From assembly GCA_029776125.1 (NCBI GenBank), contig JARVJS010000138.1:1-5284 (forward strand): DNA of 5,284 bases, in the 5' to 3' direction. Shown in pieces: positions 1 through 5,284 of the stretch (positions are counted from its first letter, which is position 1; the number at the start of each line of letters is the position of its first letter). This DNA is from Nitrososphaeria archaeon. Its GTDB lineage: Archaea > Thermoproteota > Nitrososphaeria > JACIWG01. The position numbers were made by a program, and so were the translations under genes. A model generated the notes under the pieces. That model did no database searches. It saw only the letters and a program-made list of their open reading frames with translations, and was not told where the DNA came from.

Positions 1-181
1 TGTATATTATGTTAAACTCCATTTCTATATGAGTACTATTATACTGTTCATATGTGGGTATAAGAAGGAATGTTTTAGGGTTCATGCTTTCCTCGTAAAC
101 GAATTGTGCGAGTGGTGCCACTATTATTGTTCCTAACGCAATGAATGCAAGTGATAGGGCAATGGTTGCCTGTCCGTTCAC
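1..181 (-). CDS. Membrane-anchored protein of unknown function (3' end cut by window edge), GTG start
   Basis: An open frame starts at GTG (181-179) and runs to the left edge with 60 codons visible. The start overlaps the upstream TGA by 4 bases (GTGA). An in-frame stop lies at 190-188, only two codons further upstream, so GTG is the only early start. The N-terminus is a hydrophobic helix at about residues 5-28 (ATIALSLAFIALGTIIVAPL). A polar stretch follows with PKTFLLIPTYEQYNST and then EMEFNIIY, which alternates like a beta strand. This suggests an N-terminal anchor or uncleaved signal followed by an extracytoplasmic domain, though the N-terminus has no positive charge to set topology. The only possible SD is weak. 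Overlap with the small membrane protein implies co-translation and perhaps a shared complex. The family is not recognised and the rest of the gene is outside the window. Confidence 0.7.
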   Translation of the reverse strand, partial: MNGQATIALSLAFIALGTIIVAPLAQFVYEESMNPKTFLLIPTYEQYNSTHIEMEFNIIY

Positions 182-480
182 TTGGCTTCACTTTTTTCCT
201 TAAAAAGTTCTACACTATCCTTTAAAATTATTGCTCCTATCCATACGCATACTCCGAGGAAAGCTAGTTTTGCAACCAAATCTATTATATCAAAGCTTAC
301 ACTTATGAGTGCGTCTGAAATGTTTAGTCCTAGGGGTTTATCTAGGGGTCTATAGTTTAGGAAAACGTTTACTGCGAAAGCGAATGGTATTATTAGGAAT
401 ACTAATCCTATTAGAAGCAATGTTACGGCAGCAGATTTTCTTGTAAAAAATTCTTTCTTTTTAACCTCAGTTTCTGACAT
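178..480 (-). CDS. Small two-helix membrane protein of unknown function
   Basis: A 100-residue protein that I do not recognise. The N-terminus is charged (EVKKKEFFTRK, 5-15) and is followed by a strongly hydrophobic helix at about 17-41 (LLLIGLVFLIIPFAFA). A polar loop of about 22 residues follows, then a second helix at about 64-87 and a Lys/Glu-rich tail (KDSVELFKEKSEAK). By the positive-inside rule both ends should be cytoplasmic and the loop outside. The length, the clear membrane pattern, its own TATA box at -28 to -21 and the 4-base overlap with the next gene make it a convincing gene. The ATG lacks an SD, which fits leaderless translation. It follows lysK by 33 bases but has its own promoter, so a link to lysine synthesis (for example as a transporter part) cannot be claimed. 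Confidence 0.8.
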   Translation of the reverse strand: MSETEVKKKEFFTRKSAAVTLLLIGLVFLIIPFAFAVNVFLNYRPLDKPLGLNISDALISVSFDIIDLVAKLAFLGVCVWIGAIILKDSVELFKEKSEAK

Positions 481-499
481 ATTATTGAGGTTATATTTT

Positions 500-510
500 C
501 TTATAAATAT
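500..510 (-). promoter_or_regulatory. Promoter of the membrane-protein pair (TATA box), leaderless
   Basis: The minus strand reads ATATTTATAAG here, with ATTTATAA at -28 to -21 from the ATG at 480. It lies just after the lysK stop in a 33-base gap. No SD precedes the ATG, and CCTC occurs nearby instead, so leaderless transcription is the simplest reading. The BRE position is only weakly A-rich. Confidence 0.68.
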
Positions 511-513
511 GTT

Positions 514-1608
514 TTACCACAATTTTTTTTGAAGAAAAGTTAGTGCTTCCTTAACTATATTGATGCTTTCTAAATATTCCCTAATACTTATTTTCTCGTA
601 GGGTGTGTGTGCAAGTTTTGGGTCTCCTGGTCCATATGTTATTGTAGGCGTCTTAGTAATGTTACCGTATATGTTCATGTCCCCTGAACCTGTTTTCCTG
701 ACAAGTTGTGCCTCCACTCCCAGAACCTTTTTAACTGCATTTTTGAATGCTTCTACAAGCTCATTTTTTACTGGAGCTATGTATGGTGGTGTATAATCCT
801 CTACATCAATCTTGTAGTTAATCTTTTGTCCGCATACGGTTGACGCAATATTTGCTAATTCTTCCATAATGTTCTCACATTTTATTCTGGGCGGGAATCT
901 GATGTCCAACTTCATTTCACAATATGATGGGCTCATGTTATGGGATTCTCCTCCAGAAATTTTTGTTAAGCATACTGTTACAGTATCAAACTTTTTCTCT
1001 TTAGAAAATGCTTCCTCATTATATTTTTTCATCTTCTCCCAAACTTCTACGGCTGCCTCGACTGCGCTCTTTCCAAGCCATATGCTGCTCGCATGATAGC
1101 TTTCTGTTCTAAACTCTAGCCTAACCCTTACTCCCCCCCTATATCCTATGACTATGTTTGTTGAAGACGATGGTTCTCCGAACACAGCATATGATACTTT
1201 CTCACCGTCCTCTATCAGCATTTTTATCCCTTTCCCGGTGTCTTCTTCGTCGACTACTGCTGCAATTATCAGCCTATTTTCGAATCCACTTTTTCTTAAT
1301 TCGTTTGCTGCTGAAATGAATGTTGCTAGTGAAGATTTTGCGTCCACAGCTCCTCTACCGTAAATGTACTCGTTATCCATTTTTACCTCAATTTCTCCGG
1401 GAACTGTGTCCATGTGGCCGCATAAGAGTATTGAGGGCTCTTTTCCCTCATAGACTCCTATAACGTTTCCAGCTCTGTCGATGTATACTTTGTCTGCCTT
1501 AAACTCATTTTGCAGCCTATCTTTTATGAATTGGGCTAGTTTCTCCTCTTTACCGCTTGGAGTATAAAGTTTAATCATCTCATAAAGTAGGTTGATGTAG
1601 TCATTCAA
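514..1608 (-). CDS. lysK: LysK: LysW-lysine hydrolase (M20 peptidase family), TTG start
   Basis: A 364-residue M20-family zinc hydrolase, normal length. LysK cleaves the bond between LysW and lysine, the last step, freeing lysine and recycling LysW; in several archaea it also releases ornithine. All catalytic positions are present: H65 and D67 in GHMDTV, bridging D89 in GRGAVDAKS, general base E121 and metal ligand E122 in VVDEEDTG, E145 in FGEPSS, and H334 in LAHTPYEK. GYRGG (155-159) and YHAS (171-174) mark the dimerisation-domain segment, and KTGSGDMN (305-312) fits LysK better than general ArgE/DapE enzymes. The start is TTG, 5 bases after the lysX stop, with SD AAGGAGAT at 1623-1616 and 7 bases spacing. 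Near the 3' end is a run of eight A in the mRNA (530-523) that still gives a sensible C-terminus. The call rests on motifs plus the adjacent lysX. Confidence 0.94.
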   Translation of the reverse strand: MNDYINLLYEMIKLYTPSGKEEKLAQFIKDRLQNEFKADKVYIDRAGNVIGVYEGKEPSILLCGHMDTVPGEIEVKMDNEYIYGRGAVDAKSSLATFISAANELRKSGFENRLIIAAVVDEEDTGKGIKMLIEDGEKVSYAVFGEPSSSTNIVIGYRGGVRVRLEFRTESYHASSIWLGKSAVEAAVEVWEKMKKYNEEAFSKEKKFDTVTVCLTKISGGESHNMSPSYCEMKLDIRFPPRIKCENIMEELANIASTVCGQKINYKIDVEDYTPPYIAPVKNELVEAFKNAVKKVLGVEAQLVRKTGSGDMNIYGNITKTPTITYGPGDPKLAHTPYEKISIREYLESINIVKEALTFLQKKLW

Positions 1609-1613
1609 GCCTT

Positions 1614-2465
1614 TTATCTCCTTGCCTCTTTTATTACATATTCTATTATAAGCTTGGGTATGTCAACGCCTGTGGCTGGAACAGTATTCTTGAATTCTGT
1701 AGTATTATTTACCTCGTGGACTATTAAGCCGTTTGGCGACTCCATCATGTCAACACCAAACACTCCCCCTCCTACTGCCTTTGAAGCCTTTAACGCAAGC
1801 TCCCTTATCTCATCTGTTATCTCACATTTTACTGCTTTTCCCCCTCTTGCTGTGTTTGTTCTCCAGTCGTTTTCTGGCTGATAGCGGTATATTCCGGTAA
1901 CAACCTCGTCTCCTATTACAAATATCCTTAAGTCTCTTGGAGGTCTATTAACATATTCTTGCATATAGTATACTTGGTACATTGGATACATGTAGTCTCT
2001 ATCTTCTAGAACAGCTTGGGCTGCCGCCTCATCGTTTAAGAGTGCGACCATTCTTCCCCAGCTTCCACTTACTGGTTTTAGTACCGCTCTTCCACCAAAT
2101 TCTCCTTTGAAAATTTTCATTGCTGTTTCTGAAGTGAATGCTACTATCGTTTTTGGTGTTGGTATGTTATGCTTTTGTAACACTAATGTTGTAAACATTT
2201 TGTTTCCAGTTATTATGGCAGTGTTTAAAGAATTGATCACCTTAATATTCTTATACTCTAAGTATGCAGTTGTATGTATGTTCCTATAGTAGCTTACACT
2301 TCTCTGCAATGCTATATCCCCAAATTCTGTGCTAGCGTTTTTTGTTAAATCGAACTCTTTTTCTTTCACGTCGACCATTTCGACTTCTATACCAAGTTTT
2401 TTTCCTGCATCATAGAGTGCCTTTTCTTCCCATCTTATTATATCGTAGAGTATTGAAACCTTCAA
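1614..2465 (-). CDS. lysX: LysX: LysW--2-aminoadipate ligase (ATP-grasp), TTG start
   Basis: A 283-residue RimK-like ATP-grasp ligase, full length for the family. It uses ATP to join the amino group of 2-aminoadipate to the C-terminal glutamate of the carrier LysW, protecting the intermediate for the rest of lysine synthesis. The N-terminal ILYDIIRWEEKAL resembles the Thermus LysX start. Expected ATP-grasp features are present: K89 in GNKMFTT, VLKPVSGSWGRM (128-139), QEYV (169-172), RDLRIFVIG (177-185), NTARGG (204-209) and the Mg ligands D239, E251 and N253. The segment EVNNTTEFKN (251-260) resembles Thermus LysX EVNHTMEFKN, favouring LysX over the glutamate-specific ArgX. The start is TTG, overlapping the lysS stop by 4 bases (TTGA), with SD GGAGGGTGG at 2480-2472. 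Translational coupling is likely. No ATG start is available that keeps the conserved N-terminus. Confidence 0.95.
   Translation of the reverse strand: MKVSILYDIIRWEEKALYDAGKKLGIEVEMVDVKEKEFDLTKNASTEFGDIALQRSVSYYRNIHTTAYLEYKNIKVINSLNTAIITGNKMFTTLVLQKHNIPTPKTIVAFTSETAMKIFKGEFGGRAVLKPVSGSWGRMVALLNDEAAAQAVLEDRDYMYPMYQVYYMQEYVNRPPRDLRIFVIGDEVVTGIYRYQPENDWRTNTARGGKAVKCEITDEIRELALKASKAVGGGVFGVDMMESPNGLIVHEVNNTTEFKNTVPATGVDIPKLIIEYVIKEARR
1616..1623 (-). promoter_or_regulatory. SD site for lysK TTG start
   Basis: AAGGAGAT spans the end of lysX and its TAA. It lies 7 bases before the TTG at 1608 and supports that start. Confidence 0.7.
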
Positions 2466-3694
2466 ACTTTTCCACCCTCCATTCCGCTTAAAAATTCTTC
2501 TTTCTTCAATATTTCTTCCATTTCGTCCGTAAGTTCTAGTTCGAAAAGGTCTATTCCCAAACTCTTTAGTCCAGATAAAAGTTTCTCGCTTTCACTGGGA
2601 ACGTTTATTCCGAACATTTTGAGTAGGAATTCAGCTCCATTTTTTCCAGATAGTCCTCCAAACACGAGTTTTCTTTTGTTCCCGACGGTCTTTGGAGAAA
2701 TTAGTTCGTATGTTTTGGGATTTCTTAGTACTGCTGCAACATGTGTTCCTGCCTTATGCTTGTACGCGTTGTCTCCAACTATTGGCATAGACTTTGGCAC
2801 GGGTATTCTAGTATACTCTTCCAATAGTCTACTTAGTTCAAATAGCATGTTAAACCTTATTCTAACATCTGCTCCATAAAGTAGTTTTAGAACGAGGGCT
2901 GTCTGAGACAGGTCCGCTATACCCGTCCTCTCTCCAAGTCCGTTTACTGAAACATGAACCTGTTCAGCTCCAGCCTCCAGTCCCGCTATAGAGTTTGCGA
3001 GTGCTAGTCCAAGGTCGTTGTGGCAGTGTACATCTAAGGGTACATTAACATTTTCTCTAACTGTTTTAACAAGATTATACATCCCTTTAGGTGTCATGAT
3101 TCCCACTGTGTCTGGTAAGCTTATTCTGTCAACATGTGCTTCCTCGAGCCTTTTCGCAAATTCAACTAGATAACTTGGATCCGCTCTACTTGCGTCCTCT
3201 AAAGTTATCCTAGCCTTTAATCCATGGGCTTTCGCATAATCTAGTGCTGAAACAGTCCTCTCTATCGCCTTCTCCCTTGTTACCCGTAGCTTATATTTTA
3301 GCTGTGTGTCTGATGCGGAATGATATAATGCTACAAATTCTGCATCGCATTCGAGTGCCTTATCTATATCATCTTTTAGTGCTCTCCCATGTGCTACGAT
3401 TGTAGCATTTAATCCTGCCTTAACAATCTTCTTACATGCTTCAAGATGATTTGATGAAATCACTGGGCTTATTTCTATAGCGTCCACTCCTATAAAGTCC
3501 AGCATCCACGCAATCTGTATTCTCTGACTGTTTGTGAAATAGCATCCTGGAAATTGTTCTCCTTCCCTTAATGTGGTGTCCAAAAACTTTATTCTCTTTC
3601 CCTTTAATGAACTGTTTTCATTGTAAAGTGGGCCGAATCCGACTCGCTCAAAGTCGTTTGAAATGTTTTCTAAACTTTCTTCCTCCAACTCCAA
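2462..3694 (-). CDS. lysS: Homocitrate synthase (LysS-type), TTG start
   Basis: A 410-residue DRE-TIM metallolyase that condenses acetyl-CoA with 2-oxoglutarate to homocitrate, the entry step of the aminoadipate pathway. The barrel starts with LDTTLREGEQFPG (38-50). LREGEQ, rather than the LRDGEQ usual in isopropylmalate synthase, is typical of homocitrate synthases. R43 should be catalytic; E44, H223 and H225 (HCHND) should bind the metal. H102, R162 and T196 match Thermus 2-oxoglutarate-contacting positions as I recall them. HKAGTH (313-318) belongs to the region after the barrel. There is no C-terminal RAM domain. About 35 residues precede the barrel, more than in the Thermus enzyme. No ATG or GTG start lies before the barrel. 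TTG at 3694 or at 3688 can serve; an SD (GGAAGTGA, 3703-3696) sits 7 bases from the second, so the protein may be two residues shorter. The TGA overlaps the lysX start. Isopropylmalate or citramalate synthase is the alternative; context argues against it. Confidence 0.88.
   Translation of the reverse strand: MELEEESLENISNDFERVGFGPLYNENSSLKGKRIKFLDTTLREGEQFPGCYFTNSQRIQIAWMLDFIGVDAIEISPVISSNHLEACKKIVKAGLNATIVAHGRALKDDIDKALECDAEFVALYHSASDTQLKYKLRVTREKAIERTVSALDYAKAHGLKARITLEDASRADPSYLVEFAKRLEEAHVDRISLPDTVGIMTPKGMYNLVKTVRENVNVPLDVHCHNDLGLALANSIAGLEAGAEQVHVSVNGLGERTGIADLSQTALVLKLLYGADVRIRFNMLFELSRLLEEYTRIPVPKSMPIVGDNAYKHKAGTHVAAVLRNPKTYELISPKTVGNKRKLVFGGLSGKNGAEFLLKMFGINVPSESEKLLSGLKSLGIDLFELELTDEMEEILKKEEFLSGMEGGKV
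2472..2480 (-). promoter_or_regulatory. SD site for lysX TTG start
   Basis: GGAGGGTGG lies inside the last codons of lysS, 6 bases before the TTG at 2465. The strong SD and the TTGA stop/start overlap support a TTG start and coupling of lysX translation to lysS. Confidence 0.75.
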
Positions 3695-3695
3695 C

Positions 3696-3703
3696 TCACT
3701 TCC
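3696..3703 (-). promoter_or_regulatory. SD site for homocitrate synthase, deciding between two TTG starts
   Basis: GGAAGTGA differs by one base from the archaeal SD GGAGGTGA and begins on the last base of the regulator's TAG. It is 1 base from the TTG at 3694 and 7 bases from the TTG at 3688. The other two TTG-start genes here have 6-7 bases of spacing, which favours the second TTG. A shorter pairing (AGGA, 3704-3701) could serve the first. Confidence 0.6.
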
Positions 3704-4119
3704 TACTCTACTTCTCTTAAAATTATTATTGTGTTTGTTCTTAGTACGCCTGGCGTTTTACGTATTTCCTCAATATAGTTGTTGACTTCGGTTATGCTTG
3801 ACCCTTCGACAAATGATAGAATATCATATTGTCCGGTGATCTCATATACTCTTTTAACACCCTTTATTTTTAGAATATTTTTTGAAACCTCGTATGTGGG
3901 TGTTGAGGGGTTGACTGCTATTAATGTGAAGGCATGTGCCTCATCTTCTTTAACCTCTATTGTAAACTTTCTTATTATTCCTTCATCAACAAGTCTTTTA
4001 ATTCTTTTTCTTACAGCCGCTTCAGAAAGTCCAACCCTTTTACCTATTTCAACATATGACATTCTAGAGTTTTCTTTTAATGCTTCTATTATCGCACTGT
4101 CTACTCTATCTATGTCCAT
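3703..4119 (-). CDS. lysM: Lrp/AsnC-family transcription regulator, LysM-like
   Basis: A 138-residue regulator with the usual two-part layout. Residues 1-60 form a winged helix-turn-helix (DSAIIEALKENSRMSYVEIG, then LSEAAVRKRIKRLVDEG). Residues 62-136 form a RAM/AsnC ligand-binding domain with the conserved GQYD (96-99) after VYEIT. The length is typical for the family. Such proteins form dimers or octamers and bind an amino acid through the RAM domain. The gene lies between lysJ and the homocitrate synthase gene, as expected for a LysM-type regulator of lysine synthesis; LysM of Sulfolobus controls its lys operon in response to lysine. That role and the ligand are inferred here. The ATG has no SD upstream but has a TATA box at -29 to -21, so the mRNA is probably leaderless. 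Its stop lies 8 bases before the next gene's first TTG. The symbol rests on context. Confidence 0.9.
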   Translation of the reverse strand: MDIDRVDSAIIEALKENSRMSYVEIGKRVGLSEAAVRKRIKRLVDEGIIRKFTIEVKEDEAHAFTLIAVNPSTPTYEVSKNILKIKGVKRVYEITGQYDILSFVEGSSITEVNNYIEEIRKTPGVLRTNTIIILREVE

Positions 4120-4128
4120 ATCAAGGCC

Positions 4129-4152
4129 TAAAACTTTCCTATTTAAAACTTT
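4129..4152 (-). repeat. Direct repeat AAAGTTTTA x2 overlapping the regulator's TATA box
   Basis: On the minus strand AAAGTTTTA occurs at 4152-4144 and again at 4137-4129, 15 bases apart, within the 39-base gap before the Lrp/AsnC gene. The first copy overlaps the TATA box and the second lies between it and the start codon. This could be an operator for autoregulation. In AT-rich DNA a repeated 9-mer can also arise by chance, and part of it is simply the TATA element. Confidence 0.4.
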
Positions 4153-4158
4153 TTCTTT
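4140..4158 (-). promoter_or_regulatory. Promoter of the Lrp/AsnC gene (BRE-like + TATA), leaderless
   Basis: Between the lysJ stop and the regulator's ATG, the minus strand reads AAAGAAAAAG followed by TTTTAAATA (4148-4140). This looks like a purine-rich BRE plus a TATA box at -29 to -21 from the ATG. Archaeal TATA boxes centre about 26 bases before the transcription start, which puts the start at or next to the ATG. No SD precedes the ATG. The promoter would serve lrp-lysS-lysX-lysK independently of transcription arriving through lysJ. Confidence 0.7.
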
Positions 4159-5284
4159 CTAAATTTTACTTTTTTCGTACCAATTTAACGATTCACGTAA
4201 TATTGATGTTGCTTTTGAGGCTTCTTCCTTCGAAATTATTAATGGTGGTAACATTCTTAGAATTGTTTTTCCTGAATATAATGTCAAAAGACCTAACTCT
4301 ATTGCTTTAAAGAGTATTTCCAAAAATTTTACTCTTAGCTCTACTGCAATCATTAATCCTTTTCCTCTGACCTCTCTAACAATTCTGGACTTTCCAACCT
4401 CCTCATTCAACAATCTAATGAGATATTCTCCTACATTCTGAACGTTTTGGAGTATATTATCTTCTGTTAGTGCATCCAACACCGCTTTTCCAGCTGCACA
4501 TGCTAGAGGATTTCCTCCCATTGTGCTTGTATGCTCTCCAACCTCAAACACGTTCATTATCTCTGGTCTGGCTACCGTTACACCCATCGGTATTCCACCA
4601 CCTATACCTTTGCCTATCGTCATAACATCTGGCACTATGTTCCAATTTTCGTGAGCCCACATTTTTCCTGTCCTACCCAATCCGCTTTGCACCTCATCCA
4701 CTACAAGAAGTATTCCATTTTTGTCGGCTATCTCTCTTAATCCCTTAAGATATTCTTCCGGGGGTAGTCTTATTCCGCCTTCTCCTTGAATTGGTTCAAC
4801 AAATATTGCTGCATACTCTTCCAATTTTCTTCCTCTTTCAACAGCCTCTAGGCTTCCATATTCTACAAACTCTACACCCTTGTAAATTATATCGTCAAAA
4901 GCTTTCCTATATTTTTCAGCAAATGTTAGGGATAATGCTCCAAGGGTTTTCCCATGATATGCTCCATTCATTGCGATGATCTTTTTTCTCTTTGTAGCTT
5001 TTAGAACAACCTTTAGTGCTGCCTCTATTGCTTCCGCGCCACTGTTTGAAAGGTATGCTGAGCTTAAGCCCCTTGGTGCAATTGAAGCTAGTTTTTTTAG
5101 AAAAAGTGCTCTTGACTCATTATATAGTGAACTGTGTGCTATAATTATATTCTCAAGTTGTTCCTTTATCGCGTTAACTACTCTTGGGTACCCGTGGCCT
5201 AAAATTGCTACACCATATCCTGTCATGAAATCAATGTATTCTTTACCATTAACATCCCATACCTTGCATCCCCTGCCGCTTTTT
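4159..5284 (-). CDS. lysJ: LysJ: LysW-aminoadipate semialdehyde aminotransferase (5' end cut by window edge)
   Basis: A class III PLP-dependent aminotransferase of the ArgD/LysJ family. In the LysW pathway LysJ transfers an amino group, usually from glutamate, to LysW-bound aminoadipate semialdehyde, giving LysW-lysine in the cytoplasm. The first visible ATG (5226-5224) is not the start: the frame stays open to the edge through 19 more codons containing CKVWDVNGKEYIDF, a conserved N-terminal stretch of the family. Roughly 20 codons are probably missing. Counting from that internal Met, the phosphate-binding SNSGAEAIEAALK is at 60-72, EPIQGEGG at 144-151, the cofactor-contacting Asp of VVDEVQSG is D177, the Schiff-base lysine in TIGKGIGGG is K206, and HTSTMGGNP spans 232-240. 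All key residues are intact. Neighbouring lysX and lysK favour LysJ over ArgD, but archaeal enzymes of this type often serve both lysine and ornithine synthesis. The family call is near certain; the substrate is inferred from context. Confidence 0.93.
   Translation of the reverse strand, partial: KSGRGCKVWDVNGKEYIDFMTGYGVAILGHGYPRVVNAIKEQLENIIIAHSSLYNESRALFLKKLASIAPRGLSSAYLSNSGAEAIEAALKVVLKATKRKKIIAMNGAYHGKTLGALSLTFAEKYRKAFDDIIYKGVEFVEYGSLEAVERGRKLEEYAAIFVEPIQGEGGIRLPPEEYLKGLREIADKNGILLVVDEVQSGLGRTGKMWAHENWNIVPDVMTIGKGIGGGIPMGVTVARPEIMNVFEVGEHTSTMGGNPLACAAGKAVLDALTEDNILQNVQNVGEYLIRLLNEEVGKSRIVREVRGKGLMIAVELRVKFLEILFKAIELGLLTLYSGKTILRMLPPLIISKEEASKATSILRESLNWYEKSKI

Noticed and set aside
481..513. 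Possible transcription terminator after lysK
   Set aside because: The RNA strand has no U-run or hairpin here; the gap is taken up by a TATA box. Read-through into the membrane genes remains possible.
523..530. Run of eight A in the lysK mRNA as a frameshift or slippage site
   Set aside because: The annotated frame already ends normally nine bases later at TAA, after all catalytic residues, so slippage would change only the last few residues.
605..1363. Plus-strand open frames opposite lysK (605-796, 869-1096, 1148-1363)
   Set aside because: They lie fully antisense to a strongly conserved gene, have compositions expected of a mirror frame, and show no recognisable motif, promoter or SD.
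1654..2879. Plus-strand open frames opposite lysX and lysS (1654-1881, 2107-2289, 2619-2879)
   Set aside because: They are shadows of conserved minus-strand genes and have no independent support.
2462..3694. Annotation as 2-isopropylmalate synthase (LeuA) or citramalate synthase
   Set aside because: LREGEQ, the His and Arg positions matching 2-oxoglutarate contacts, and placement directly before lysX and lysK favour homocitrate synthase. The point is kept open as a finding because of other deviations.
3779..4979. Plus-strand open frames opposite the regulator and lysJ (3779-4162, 4080-4310, 4531-4740, 4791-4979)
   Set aside because: They have low-complexity Leu/Phe/Ser-rich translations typical of antisense frames. 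None has a promoter, and two of them overlap each other.
4159..5226. Taking the ATG at 5226 as the real lysJ start
   Set aside because: The open frame upstream encodes conserved family sequence (KVWDVNGKEYIDF), so this Met is internal.

Overview
The window looks archaeal. TATA boxes sit 20-30 bases upstream of two ATG codons that have no Shine-Dalgarno (SD) sequence, internal genes carry SD sites matching the archaeal 16S tail, and the gene set is the LysW (carrier-protein) branch of the alpha-aminoadipate route to lysine. The DNA is AT-rich, and Ile ATA and Arg AGA/AGG codons are common. A Thermoproteota-type (TACK) archaeon is plausible, but the sequence alone does not settle the phylum. 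Every supported gene lies on the minus strand, so transcription runs from the right edge to the left edge. Coding density is very high and there is no gene-free stretch over 40 bases.

Right to left, in transcription order: (1) a LysJ/ArgD-type aminotransferase, cut by the right edge; (2) a Lrp/AsnC-type regulator (LysM-like) with its own leaderless promoter in a 39-base gap; (3) a homocitrate synthase; (4) LysX, the ATP-grasp ligase that joins 2-aminoadipate to the carrier LysW; (5) LysK, the M20-family hydrolase that releases lysine from LysW. Genes 2-5 are tightly packed: an 8-base gap, a 4-base overlap, then a 5-base gap. They are followed by (6) a 100-residue two-helix membrane protein with its own TATA box, and (7) a second membrane protein that overlaps gene 6 by 4 bases and runs off the left edge. 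Genes 6-7 are not recognised and look like a separate transcription unit.

The lysine genes cover the first step (homocitrate from 2-oxoglutarate and acetyl-CoA), the loading of aminoadipate onto LysW, and the last two steps (transamination and release). LysW, the kinase LysZ, the reductase LysY, the homoaconitase subunits and the homoisocitrate dehydrogenase are not in the window. Some may lie beyond the right edge.

The most notable pattern is in translation starts. lysS, lysX and lysK, the three genes inside the unit, all appear to start with TTG behind a clear SD. The two genes next to promoters start with ATG and look leaderless. I found no sign of a new defence, mobile or RNA system. The less explained parts are the promoter-overlapping repeat before the regulator, some active-site deviations in the homocitrate synthase, and the membrane-protein pair.
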